This document shows positions 1-7,136 of a stretch of 64,000 bases of DNA, piece after piece. Numbering within the stretch: position 1 is the first letter of the stretch; each line of letters begins with the position of its first letter. This DNA is from Bacteroidales bacterium UBA5197 (GTDB lineage: Bacteria; Bacteroidota; Bacteroidia; Bacteroidales; Lentimicrobiaceae). The position numbers were made by a program, and so were the translations under genes. Location of the stretch: contig DHVX01000033.1 of assembly GCA_002412885.1 (NCBI GenBank), positions 1 through 64,000 of the forward strand, written 5' to 3'. The notes below the pieces were generated by a model that was not told the DNA's origin, made no database searches, and saw nothing but the letters and a program-made list of their open reading frames with translations.

Positions 1-62
1 CGTTACATAATCTGTCATTGGTAGCCTGCCTGCTGCGCAGTCTGGCAGGCGGAGTCGAAGCA
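1..62. repeat. Fragment of interspersed GGAGTCGAAG repeat
   Basis: The stretch ends in GGCGGAGTCGAAGC and contains the CGCAGTCTGGCAGG arm also seen at 13441-13490. It matches one end of the MITE-like family found intact at 2319-2420 and 6255-6379. Nothing coding is visible before the first gene. Confidence 0.6.
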
Positions 63-120
63 CAAAACGCGCAATTTTTATAAACAATGTAATCCTGATT
101 ATGGAGTAAAAAGGGAAACC

Positions 121-128
121 TATTTTTG
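121..128 (+). promoter_or_regulatory. Putative -7 box for the metalloprotease gene
   Basis: TATTTTTG matches the Bacteroidota -7 consensus TAnnTTTG. No good -33 TTG lies at the expected distance. It would give a start of transcription near 135, upstream of both candidate start codons. Confidence 0.35.
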
Positions 129-192
129 GTAGCGATTCCGATATTTTTCTGTTTATTTCAAAGTGTGGTTTCAAACTTTAAAACATCATATT

Positions 193-1032
193 ATGCGCAT
201 TACCGGAAGACGTGGAAGTTCAAATGTTGAAGACCGCCGTGGCATGTCGGGCGGCAAAATGGCTGTCGGTGGCGGCATCGGCACAATTGTAATTGTATTG
301 ATTGTCTGGCTGATGGGAGGCGATCCCGGGCAAATGCTGGGTACTATGGATGCCGGACAGAACCAAACAGTTGAAGCCACAGCCGAAGAAGATCAGATGG
401 CGCAATTTGTATCGGTGGTGCTTGCCGATACGGAGGATGTCTGGAAATTGATTTTTGAGCAATCAGGACAAACCTACCGGGAGCCTAAATTGGTACTTTT
501 CAGAGGTGAAGTTGAGTCGGCCTGTGGATTTGCAACGGCTGCCAGCGGTCCGTTTTATTGTCCGGGCGATGAAAAAATTTACATCGACCTCAGTTTTTGT
601 GATGTGCTGAAGGACAGGTTTGGTGCTCATGGCGATTTTGCTGTGGCCTACGTGATTGCGCATGAAGTCGGACATCATGTGCAGAAGCAGCTTGGCATTC
701 TGGACAATGTGCAGTCGCAACGCCAACGCCTCAACGAACGGGAAGCCAATGCACTGACAGTAAAGCTTGAGCTCCAGGCCGATTTTCTGGCCGGATTATG
801 GGCACATCATGCCGATAGGATGATGGATATTCTTGAAGACGGCGATATTGAAGAAGCACTTCGCGCCGCCGCAGCAGTAGGGGATGACAACATCCAAATG
901 AAATCACAGGGACGTGTGGTCCCTGATGATTTTACCCACGGCACCTCCAAACAACGCATGGATTGGTTCCGCAAAGGATGGGATTCCGGCGATTTGTCGG
1001 AGGGAGATACTTTTAAGCGGGGTGCGGTTTGA
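193..1032 (+). CDS. YpfJ-type neutral zinc metalloprotease (membrane-anchored)
   Basis: This is a member of the putative neutral zinc metallopeptidase family (YpfJ/KPN_02809 type). I start it at the ATG at 193 because the family begins with the GRR...NVEDRR segment, which follows directly here; the upstream GTG at 163 would add ten unrelated residues. The 279-residue protein has a glycine-rich N-terminus, one membrane segment at about residues 28-45, and a C-terminal domain carrying the zinc motif HEVGHH. The ELQAD segment further on is typical of the third zinc ligand region. The bulk of the protein is probably periplasmic. The family's physiological substrate is not established. It faces the convergent rlmL gene, and only 3 bases separate the two stops. 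Confidence 0.88.
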   Translation: MRITGRRGSSNVEDRRGMSGGKMAVGGGIGTIVIVLIVWLMGGDPGQMLGTMDAGQNQTVEATAEEDQMAQFVSVVLADTEDVWKLIFEQSGQTYREPKLVLFRGEVESACGFATAASGPFYCPGDEKIYIDLSFCDVLKDRFGAHGDFAVAYVIAHEVGHHVQKQLGILDNVQSQRQRLNEREANALTVKLELQADFLAGLWAHHADRMMDILEDGDIEEALRAAAAVGDDNIQMKSQGRVVPDDFTHGTSKQRMDWFRKGWDSGDLSEGDTFKRGAV

Positions 1033-1035
1033 TAG

Positions 1036-2229
1036 TCAGGGCTTGACTTGCGGATTGATATCCTGTTTCGCAGCTTTTTTACTTCCATCATAAAGATCGA
1101 ACCCAACGTATCTGCATTCCAGTTGTCCGTTGAAAAGTATATGCTTTTTCATCGGCTTCAGCCCTATCATTTTCAGCGCCCTTAAATCGGAGCTGATTAC
1201 CCAGGCTTTATAGCCGGCAAATTTGCGTTTCAGCACATTTCCCAGATCCTGATACAGTTCAATGATATCCTCAACTACAACCCTGTCGCCATAAGGCGGA
1301 TTTGTAATCATAACGCCCGGCGCTTCGGGTGGGGTAATTTCCTGAAAAGGAGATACCCATAATCTGATGTCTTTATGAAGTTTTGCCTGTTTAAGGTTGG
1401 CTTCTGCCGATCGCAGGTTGATGCCTGAAATGTCAGATCCAATGATGTCAGCATCCAGATCATGCTGCTGCTGAAGGGCATCGTTTACTACATTTTCCCA
1501 GATGTCTTTTCTGAAATCTTTCCATTTCATAAAGCCAAATTCTTCCCTGAATTGTCCGGCAGGAAGATTCATCGCAATCATTGCCGCTTCGGTAAGCAGT
1601 GTTCCTGAACCGCACATCGGATCGATAAAAGTGGAATGCCCGTCCCAGCCGCTGAGCAGAATCATGCCGGCAGCCAATACTTCGCTGATGGGTGCTTCTG
1701 CATTTGAAACGTGATAGCCTCTTTTGTGCAGTGAGTCGCCCGAACTGTCAAAGGAAACGGTTAATTCGTTTTTTGCAAGATGTATGTTTATTTTAAAATC
1801 GGGATTAATCGTATCTACCGATGGCCGCTGTCCGGTTTTTTCGCGGAAACGATCGGCTATGGCATCTTTGGCCCGCTGCGAAACATACTGAGAATGCGTG
1901 AATACCGAATTGCTCAGGGTTGAGTCGAATGCAAATGTTTCTGCCGATGAGAAGTAGTCCTCCCATTTTATCGATTTCACGGAAGTGTAAAAATCTTCCT
2001 CGGTAAGAATGGTAAATTGTTTGATCGGCAGCAATATTCTCAGGGCTGTGCGACACTGATAATTGGCAGCATACATCAGTTGCTTATCTCCTTCGAATGA
2101 AACTGCCCGGGTAAGGATTTCAATATTGGTGGCACCCAGATCTTCAAGTTCCTGAGAGAGAACACCTTCAAGACCTGAAGGGCATTTGGCAAGCATTTTT
2201 ATCTGGCTTGCTGGAAAATGGTCTGACAT
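1036..2229 (-). CDS. rlmL: THUMP-domain 23S rRNA guanine-N2 methyltransferase (RlmL-type)
   Basis: This enzyme uses S-adenosylmethionine to methylate a guanine N2, in E. coli m2G2445 of 23S rRNA. The 397-residue protein has an N-terminal ferredoxin-like/THUMP region (about 1-160), then a Rossmann methyltransferase with the SAM loop DPMCGSGT at 203-210 and the catalytic NPPY at 310-313, the signature of N-methyltransferases acting on exocyclic amino groups. It lacks the C-terminal RlmK half found in the fused E. coli protein, which is usual for this phylum. The start is an ATG at 2229. The exact target base is inferred from the family. Confidence 0.9.
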   Translation of the reverse strand: MSDHFPASQIKMLAKCPSGLEGVLSQELEDLGATNIEILTRAVSFEGDKQLMYAANYQCRTALRILLPIKQFTILTEEDFYTSVKSIKWEDYFSSAETFAFDSTLSNSVFTHSQYVSQRAKDAIADRFREKTGQRPSVDTINPDFKINIHLAKNELTVSFDSSGDSLHKRGYHVSNAEAPISEVLAAGMILLSGWDGHSTFIDPMCGSGTLLTEAAMIAMNLPAGQFREEFGFMKWKDFRKDIWENVVNDALQQQHDLDADIIGSDISGINLRSAEANLKQAKLHKDIRLWVSPFQEITPPEAPGVMITNPPYGDRVVVEDIIELYQDLGNVLKRKFAGYKAWVISSDLRALKMIGLKPMKKHILFNGQLECRYVGFDLYDGSKKAAKQDINPQVKP

Positions 2230-2318
2230 ATGATGTATTTTGGTTGATTGTGAGTGTTGATTTATGATGCAATTGTGTGTTTATTTTAAGAAGATTTGTC
2301 TTTCCGCATCTGTATGCA

Positions 2319-2420
2319 CTTCGACTCCGCTCAGTGTGACACCCGTTTAGAGTGTACAATGTTTCATCTTAATGCACTAATTATCAATTCTATACGATGT
2401 CCTCCTGAGCGGAGTCGAAG
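2319..2420 (-). repeat. MITE-like element, copy 1 (intact 16-bp terminal inverted repeats)
   Basis: The 102-bp element is bounded by the perfect inverted repeat CTTCGACTCCGCTCAG / CTGAGCGGAGTCGAAG. Its interior, read on the minus strand, matches copy 2 at 6255-6379, including GCATTAAGATGAAACA and ACACTCTAAACG. The flanks (about 2285-2310 and 2420-2467) resemble 35860-35885 and 35928-35974, so the family may extend beyond the inverted repeats. It fills most of the 253-base gap between the rlmL and thioesterase genes. Confidence 0.8.
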
Positions 2421-2482
2421 GATCTTTTTCATTTTGTACTCCAATCCGAGGACTTAACATACCGACATTGTTTTGTGATGCG

Positions 2483-2875
2483 TTATTTCCCTGACTTCAG
2501 CTTCTGCATAAACTCAGCGGCATTTACAATGTACCTTTTGTGTGTGCCTTCGCCGATTAACCCGGATTCGTCGTGGGCTGAAACCTTGAATAAAAGTTTC
2601 TTTCCATCCACTCCGATCAGTTCAGAAGTGCTACTGACCTTCATCCCCAGCGGGGTAGCTTTCACATGAGTAACATTTACTTCTGTTCCCAGGGTAATGA
2701 ATCCATCAGGCAAAAGATGCTGAATGCTGAGTTGTGCAGTTTTTTCCATCAGACCGATCATTGCCGGAGTGGCAAATACTTCGATAAGTCCTGAACCATA
2801 ATGGGTTGCAGTGTCAGCAATACTGACTGTTAGACTTTCTGATCCGGGAATGCCGGTTTTAAGATTGAATTCCAT
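2483..2875 (-). CDS. Hot-dog thioesterase, FlK-like
   Basis: The 130-residue protein resembles the fluoroacetyl-CoA thioesterase-like branch of the hot-dog fold. Visible family features are the N-terminal AT(H)YGSG-L-V-ATPAMIGLME block (active-site threonine/glutamate region), followed by GTEVNVTHVKATPLG and the C-terminal GEGTHKRYIV strand. It probably hydrolyses a small acyl-CoA. Specificity for a fluorinated substrate should not be assumed, because most relatives are housekeeping thioesterases of unknown substrate. It lies 9 bases downstream of the OsmC gene and is likely co-transcribed with it. Confidence 0.8.
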   Translation of the reverse strand: MEFNLKTGIPGSESLTVSIADTATHYGSGLIEVFATPAMIGLMEKTAQLSIQHLLPDGFITLGTEVNVTHVKATPLGMKVSSTSELIGVDGKKLLFKVSAHDESGLIGEGTHKRYIVNAAEFMQKLKSGK

Positions 2876-2884
2876 GGTGTTATT

Positions 2885-3295
2885 TCATGAAAAATTAAAG
2901 GTCACTGTTTGTTTTAGATCGGGGTGCAGGCTTTGCGAAACCGGGCATATTTTGGCGCACTGCTTAATGATCTGTTTTTGTTTTTCGGAGTAATTGTGAT
3001 CGGGAAAATCAAGTTCAATCACCACTTCGCCAACCCTGCGGGGATCAGAAGCCATAATTTTTGTTACCCTTGCCTTGGTGCCTTCAATGCTGAAACCCGA
3101 ATTATTGGCAGCAATCCCCATAATGGTAATCATGCATAGCCCCAGTGAAGTAGCCATCAGATCGGTGGGCGAAAATGCCGAGCCTTTGCCGTTGTTGTCA
3201 ACCGGAGCGTCAGTGATTATTGTTTCTCCCGAACGGGTATGCGTTGCTTTTAGCTGCAAATCGCCCAGATATTCCAAAGTTGCAGTTGTATCCAT
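2885..3295 (-). CDS. OsmC-family peroxiredoxin-like protein
   Basis: The OsmC/YhfA fold reduces organic peroxides through two conserved cysteines. Both are visible: C54 in SLGLC and C117 in ICPVS (136-residue form). I choose the ATG at 3295 because homology starts at MDTTATLEYLG; a longer frame from 3364 only adds residues encoded by DNA that belongs to the adjacent direct repeat. The gene leads a two-gene unit with the hot-dog thioesterase, which suggests a shared role in detoxifying small reactive or acylated compounds (inference). Confidence 0.86.
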   Translation of the reverse strand: MDTTATLEYLGDLQLKATHTRSGETIITDAPVDNNGKGSAFSPTDLMATSLGLCMITIMGIAANNSGFSIEGTKARVTKIMASDPRRVGEVVIELDFPDHNYSEKQKQIIKQCAKICPVSQSLHPDLKQTVTFNFS

Positions 3296-3351
3296 CAGTT
3301 TTTGCTGCAAAGATAACTGCATAAATGAAACTATTGAAATATCTTCCCTGA

Positions 3352-3684
3352 ATGAAATCTCCATCTGTCATGCCAGATACCCCCTCTAACTCCCCCTTTG
3401 GAAAGGGGGAGAACCTGCTAGCCACATCCAATAGCATCTCCCAACTATCTAAAAAATAACAATGTATCGTCCCCTTTTCCCGAAAGGGGGATAAGATAAG
3501 AGGATGAAATCTCCACCTGTCATGCCAGATACCCCCTCTAACTCCCCCTTTGGCCTTCGACCAGGCTCAGGCACCAGGGGGAGAACCCGCTAGCCATATC
3601 CAATAGCATCACCCAACTGTCTAAAAACCAACAATGTATCGTCCCCCTTTCCCGAAAGGGGGATAAGAGGGGGATAAGAGGATG
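3352..3684. repeat. Tandem direct repeat, period about 152 bp
   Basis: Two diverged copies (3352-3503 and 3504-3684) share ATGAAATCTCCA, CTGTCATGCCAGATA, CCCCCTCTAACTCCCCCTTT, ATCCAATAGCATC, AACAATGTATCGTCCCC and CCCGAAAGGGGGATAAG. The second copy carries an insert with CCTTCGACCAGGCTCAGG, part of the interspersed TCGAAG family. The rest of the 478-base gap between the OsmC gene and the small secreted protein holds only a terminator. Confidence 0.85.
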
Positions 3685-3726
3685 CAAAGTCCAGTATTTT
3701 TTGTTAATGTTTTTGCATAAAACGAG

Positions 3727-3753
3727 AAAAGCCCGCAACTTGCAGGGCTTTTT
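3727..3753 (-). terminator. Intrinsic terminator of the small secreted protein gene
   Basis: The inverted repeat AAAGCCC...GGGCTTT has a 10-base loop and a T-run when read on the minus strand. It lies about 20 bases beyond the stop at 3774. Confidence 0.75.
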
Positions 3754-3773
3754 CTTTCAGAATCGAATTCTGT

Positions 3774-4091
3774 TTACTTTACATCGGGTGCAGCTACAGC
3801 AGCAGTTGCAGTTGTAGCCTTCTTGCCTTCAACATCAGTTGATGCTTTGGCTGATTTATCACCACATGATTTGCTGCAATCGCCTGAAGAGGCTTTGGCT
3901 GATTTGTCACCACAACCAGCCTTGGTTCCATCGGCTTTGGCAGCTTTCTTGGTTCCGTCAAGATTTGGATTATCATCGCCGGTGTAGTTAACTGAGTAGA
4001 AACTCACTTCACCTGCTGAAGCATCAACGGTGATTCCTGAGAATGCAAACAAGAACGCAAATACGGAAAATGCTACTATTACTTTTTTCAT
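3774..4091 (-). CDS. Small secreted Lys/Ala/Cys-rich repeat protein, function unknown
   Basis: The 105-residue protein has a clear signal peptide (MKK, a hydrophobic stretch of about 16 residues, cleavage near VDASAG). After a short unique part it has low-complexity sequence with a duplicated block, CGDKSAKASSGDC then CGDKSAKAS. Four cysteines sit only in this repeat region, spaced as C-G-D-K...D-C...C-G-D-K. No family is recognised. Its own promoter and terminator, and the matching neighbourhood reading frames, support a real gene. It is transcribed divergently from a two-component system whose sensor domain is also cysteine-containing, so regulation by that system is a reasonable but untested idea. 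Confidence 0.7.
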   Translation of the reverse strand: MKKVIVAFSVFAFLFAFSGITVDASAGEVSFYSVNYTGDDNPNLDGTKKAAKADGTKAGCGDKSAKASSGDCSKSCGDKSAKASTDVEGKKATTATAAVAAPDVK

Positions 4092-4116
4092 GAGAATTTT
4101 GTTTTAGGTTAGATTG

Positions 4117-4124
4117 CAAACTTA
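4117..4124 (-). promoter_or_regulatory. Putative -7 box for the small secreted protein gene
   Basis: TAAGTTTG on the minus strand fits TAnnTTTG and lies 26 bases before the ATG. The -33 element is weak. Confidence 0.45.
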
Positions 4125-4213
4125 ATGCTTATCAAAAGTGTAGCTTGTTAAGAAACCGTTAATTACTGTTAAGGTGCTGTTAAAAAAAACCTGTATTCTG
4201 GTCTTGAATCATT

Positions 4214-4221
4214 TACCTTTG
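4214..4221 (+). promoter_or_regulatory. Putative -7 box for the two-component operon
   Basis: TACCTTTG fits TAnnTTTG. It lies 18 bases before the ATG at 4240 and inside the longer frame that opens at 4174, which argues for the shorter start. No clear -33 TTG. Confidence 0.4.
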
Positions 4222-4239
4222 CAAAATCAAACTTCAATA

Positions 4240-5568
4240 ATGAAAAAACGCACCATCGTCATCCTTATTTTAATCACTTCCCTGTCACTTGTCGGGATAG
4301 TGCTGATTCAGATTTACTGGGTAAGGAAGGCCTTGGCAATGCAGGAAGAGCAGTTCAACAATAAGGTTCAGCTTGCTTTAAAAGGAGTTGTTAACCTTAT
4401 GTTTGATGAACGCGATATACAATCGGCCGATTCAACAATTTGCCGAACGAAGTGTGATCATCGCACTTTTGAGATACTTTCAGCCATCAATACGGTTCGC
4501 CTTGATTCGCTTTTGCAACAGGAGTTCGGCGGCATGACAATTACCCGTGAATATGCCTGGGGAGTTTATAATCCGGGCTGCGAAACCATTTTTGCCGGAA
4601 ACGCAGGGAATTACCCTACACAGCTTGTCGCCACCAATCACAGGGTTTCACTTTCGTGCCTTTACCGCAGCGAAAAATTATTTCTGGGCGTTTACTTCCC
4701 TGCTGAACGCGATGTGTTGTGGCTGAGAATTTTTCCTTACCTGCTACTTGCTTTTGTGCTGCTGGGCGTTATCATCTTCGCTTTTTCATTCGTTATTTTC
4801 TCTTTCCTAAGGCAAAAAAAGCTCTCAGAAATGAAGAGCGATTTTGTAAATAATATGACTCATGAGTTTAAAACACCGATTTCAACCATTTCGCTTGCCA
4901 GTGAAATGTTGCTGAAACCCGATGTGTATGAATATCCGGTCCGGACAAAGCGTTATGCAAGGATTATTCATGATGAGAATCTTCGCCTGAAACAACAGGT
5001 TGAGCAGGTTCTGCAGATTGCCATCCTTGACAAAGGCGAATACAGATTGAATATCATGGAATTTGACGCCCATGAAGCCATTAAATTATGCCTGAAGAAT
5101 TTCGAGCTTATTATACGCGACAAGGGCGGGTTTCTTACCAGTAAATTGTCTGCAGATCAAAGCATTGTGAATGCAGATTACAATCATTTTATCAACATAA
5201 TGAATAATTTACTGGACAATGCCACCAAATATGCCCAGGGTTACCCCGAAATTCAGGTCATAACCAAAAACATTGGGGCGCTGTTGGTTGTTGAAGTACA
5301 CGACAAAGGAATTGGCATCAGCAGCGACAATCTTAAATATGTTTTCAAAAAGCTGTTCAGGGTTCATACAGGAAATGTGCATGATGTCAAAGGATTTGGT
5401 TTGGGCTTGTATTATGTAAAAACGATGGTGGAAGCCATGGGTGGATTGGTCAAAGCGAAAAGTGAGTTAAAGAAGGGAAGTATTTTTGAAATTCATTTGC
5501 CGGTTCATAATCAAACGAAACTAATAACAGATTATCATGGATCAGAAAGCAAGAATATTACTGGTTGA
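4240..5568 (+). CDS. Sensor histidine kinase (RprX-like)
   Basis: This is a two-pass membrane sensor kinase of 442 residues. The N-terminal membrane helix is at about residues 4-27 and the second at about 162-190. Between them is a periplasmic sensor domain with four cysteines (68, 72, 114, 140). The cytoplasmic part has the H-box FVNNMTHEFKTPIS (phospho-acceptor H208), the N-box NNLLDNATKYA, the G1 box DKGIGIS and the G2 box GFGLGLYYVK, so it should autophosphorylate. Start chosen at the ATG encoding MKKRTIV, because the upstream extension overlaps a promoter-like box. It overlaps the response regulator gene by 32 bases, indicating translational coupling. The signal is unknown. Confidence 0.9.
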   Translation: MKKRTIVILILITSLSLVGIVLIQIYWVRKALAMQEEQFNNKVQLALKGVVNLMFDERDIQSADSTICRTKCDHRTFEILSAINTVRLDSLLQQEFGGMTITREYAWGVYNPGCETIFAGNAGNYPTQLVATNHRVSLSCLYRSEKLFLGVYFPAERDVLWLRIFPYLLLAFVLLGVIIFAFSFVIFSFLRQKKLSEMKSDFVNNMTHEFKTPISTISLASEMLLKPDVYEYPVRTKRYARIIHDENLRLKQQVEQVLQIAILDKGEYRLNIMEFDAHEAIKLCLKNFELIIRDKGGFLTSKLSADQSIVNADYNHFINIMNNLLDNATKYAQGYPEIQVITKNIGALLVVEVHDKGIGISSDNLKYVFKKLFRVHTGNVHDVKGFGLGLYYVKTMVEAMGGLVKAKSELKKGSIFEIHLPVHNQTKLITDYHGSESKNITG

Positions 5569-6232
5569 GGATGATCACAACCTGAGCGCGGTTTTGCAGG
5601 ATTATCTGGAATTGCTGGGCTATCATATTGTTCTGGCAACTGATGGCGAGCAAGGTCTTGAGTTTTTCAAAAAGGGTGAATTTGATCTTTGCATCCTTGA
5701 TGTTATGTTGCCCCGAAAAGATGGTTTCGCCCTTGCCGGGGATATCAGGGCAATCAATCAGCAATCACCCATAATTTTTCTCACAGCATTGGGTCAGAGC
5801 GAAAGCCGGATCAATGGCTTTAAAATAGGATGCGACGATTACATCACTAAACCCTTTAGCAGCGAGGAACTTGCGCTGCGCATCGAAGCCATTCTGAAGC
5901 GCTGCATGAACCAGAATATGCGGCCGAACTCCGATTTTTTCAAACTGGGGACAACCCGCTTCGACCCTGCCAATATGGTGCTGATAACCGACAGCAAAGA
6001 GCAGAAGCTTACGCCCAAAGAAAACGCCTTGCTCAAACTGCTTTGCATGAATAAAAATAATCTTCTCTCACGCGACAGGGCGCTCACCGAAATCTGGGGC
6101 GAAACCGATTATTTCTATGGCAGAAGCATGGATGTTTTTATCACCCGGCTGCGCAAATACCTGAAGCACGAACCTGACGTAAACATTCAGAACGTTCATG
6201 GAACCGGCTTTAAGCTGGAAGTGAGGGAGTGA
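5537..6232 (+). CDS. OmpR-family response regulator (RprY-like)
   Basis: The 231-residue protein has an N-terminal receiver domain with the acidic pair D12/D13, phospho-acceptor D55 (LDVMLP) and the conserved lysine in the ITKPF segment. A winged-helix DNA-binding domain of the OmpR/PhoB type follows (LTPKENALLKLL, then the recognition region ending VHGTGFKLEV). The receiver's GFKIG-DDYITKPFS-EEL segment is characteristic of the Bacteroides RprY group. Partner of the overlapping kinase gene. Targets are not known; the divergent secreted protein at 3774-4091 is a natural candidate. Confidence 0.92.
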   Translation: MDQKARILLVEDDHNLSAVLQDYLELLGYHIVLATDGEQGLEFFKKGEFDLCILDVMLPRKDGFALAGDIRAINQQSPIIFLTALGQSESRINGFKIGCDDYITKPFSSEELALRIEAILKRCMNQNMRPNSDFFKLGTTRFDPANMVLITDSKEQKLTPKENALLKLLCMNKNNLLSRDRALTEIWGETDYFYGRSMDVFITRLRKYLKHEPDVNIQNVHGTGFKLEVRE

Positions 6233-6254
6233 GGAGAATTGCTTATTAAATATC

Positions 6255-6379
6255 CTTCGACTCCCCTTCGACAGGCTCAGGGCAGGCTACTCAGGATGAC
6301 ATCGTATAAATTGAAAATTAGCGCATTAAGATGAAACAGTTGACACTCTAAACGAATGTCACACTGAGCTGAGTCGAAG
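6255..6379 (+). repeat. MITE-like element, copy 2
   Basis: This copy is inverted relative to copy 1 at 2319-2420 and has the same core (GACATCGTATAAATTGA, GCATTAAGATGAAACA, ACACTCTAAACG, GTCACACTGAG). Its left terminal repeat carries an extra segment, CCTTCGACAGGCTCAGGG, a second widespread palindromic repeat. The right end CTGAGTCGAAG is intact. Confidence 0.8.
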
Positions 6380-6480
6380 TGCCTTATTTTTTTATATGTT
6401 TGCCATATAAAGATCCGAATTGCTTTTCTCAACTTTCAGGCAGACACAGTCGAATTGAAAACATTTACATACCCATCACC

Positions 6481-6816
6481 ATGCAACTATCCGAAGCACA
6501 AACCCTTGTAGATCAATGGATAAACACCACCGGTGTCAGATATTTTAATGAACTCACCAACACAGCCATACTTATGGAAGAAGTGGGCGAAGTGGCCCGG
6601 ATTATGGCACGTCGCTACGGCGAACAATCAGAAAAGGAATCCGATAAATCCGCCGATCTTGCCGACGAAATGGCTGATGTTCTTTTTGTGCTGATTTGTC
6701 TGGCCAACCAAACGGGTATAGATCTTACCCAGGCACTCGAAAAAAACCTGATCAAAAAAACCAGCCGCGATGCGAGCCGACATTTGAATAATCCGAAGTT
6801 GGGGATGAATAGCTAA
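6481..6816 (+). CDS. MazG-like nucleotide pyrophosphohydrolase
   Basis: The 111-residue protein belongs to the all-alpha NTP pyrophosphohydrolase superfamily (MazG/dUTPase-like), which hydrolyses NTPs or dNTPs to the monophosphate and pyrophosphate. The metal-binding motif is visible as EEVGEV (E-x-x-E) followed by DEMADV (E-x-x-D). Length fits a single-domain MazG-like protein. The ATG at 6481 starts the conserved MQLSEAQ segment; a longer frame from 6379 runs directly out of the MITE-like repeat and is unlikely. Substrate is not predictable from sequence. Confidence 0.87.
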   Translation: MQLSEAQTLVDQWINTTGVRYFNELTNTAILMEEVGEVARIMARRYGEQSEKESDKSADLADEMADVLFVLICLANQTGIDLTQALEKNLIKKTSRDASRHLNNPKLGMNS

Positions 6817-7136
6817 ATAACCGGCCAAATATATTGAATTGCAAATTCAATGATGTTCAAAGCGGAATTGCAACCGAGGCCGTCTTAGCGGACGAGCTCA
6901 GCGAAGCTAAATTCCGCTTAGCCTGACGCTAAAACCTTCCAGGTTGAAAGAAAACCTGGAAGGTTATTCCTAAAAGATTAAGACGCCCCAAATCACCACC
7001 GGTAGGCGGTAGTTTCCTGAAACACTCACCTAATCCGTGTGAATCCTTGGGAATCCGTGGATAAATCTTTCTAAATCAGCGGAAAAACCTGGAAGGTTAT
7101 TCCAAAAGGGAAAAGAAGCCCAGTCCCCGGATGCCG
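6817..7136. repeat. Intergenic region with AACCTGGAAGGTT repeats
   Basis: In this 320-base gap between convergent genes, AACCTTCCAGGTT (6933-6945) and AACCTGGAAGGTT (6953-6965) form a 13-bp hairpin that could terminate transcription from both sides. A third copy of AACCTGGAAGGTT is at 7086-7098, and the flanking text (GGTTATTCC...AAAAG) is shared. The phrase CCGTGTGAATCCTTGGGAATCCGTGG at 7036-7061 is itself internally repetitive. Nothing coding is seen. Confidence 0.7.

Noticed and set aside
3210..3738. Reading frames through the 152-bp tandem repeat
   Set aside because: They overlap the OsmC gene or the repeat and have no family resemblance or signals.
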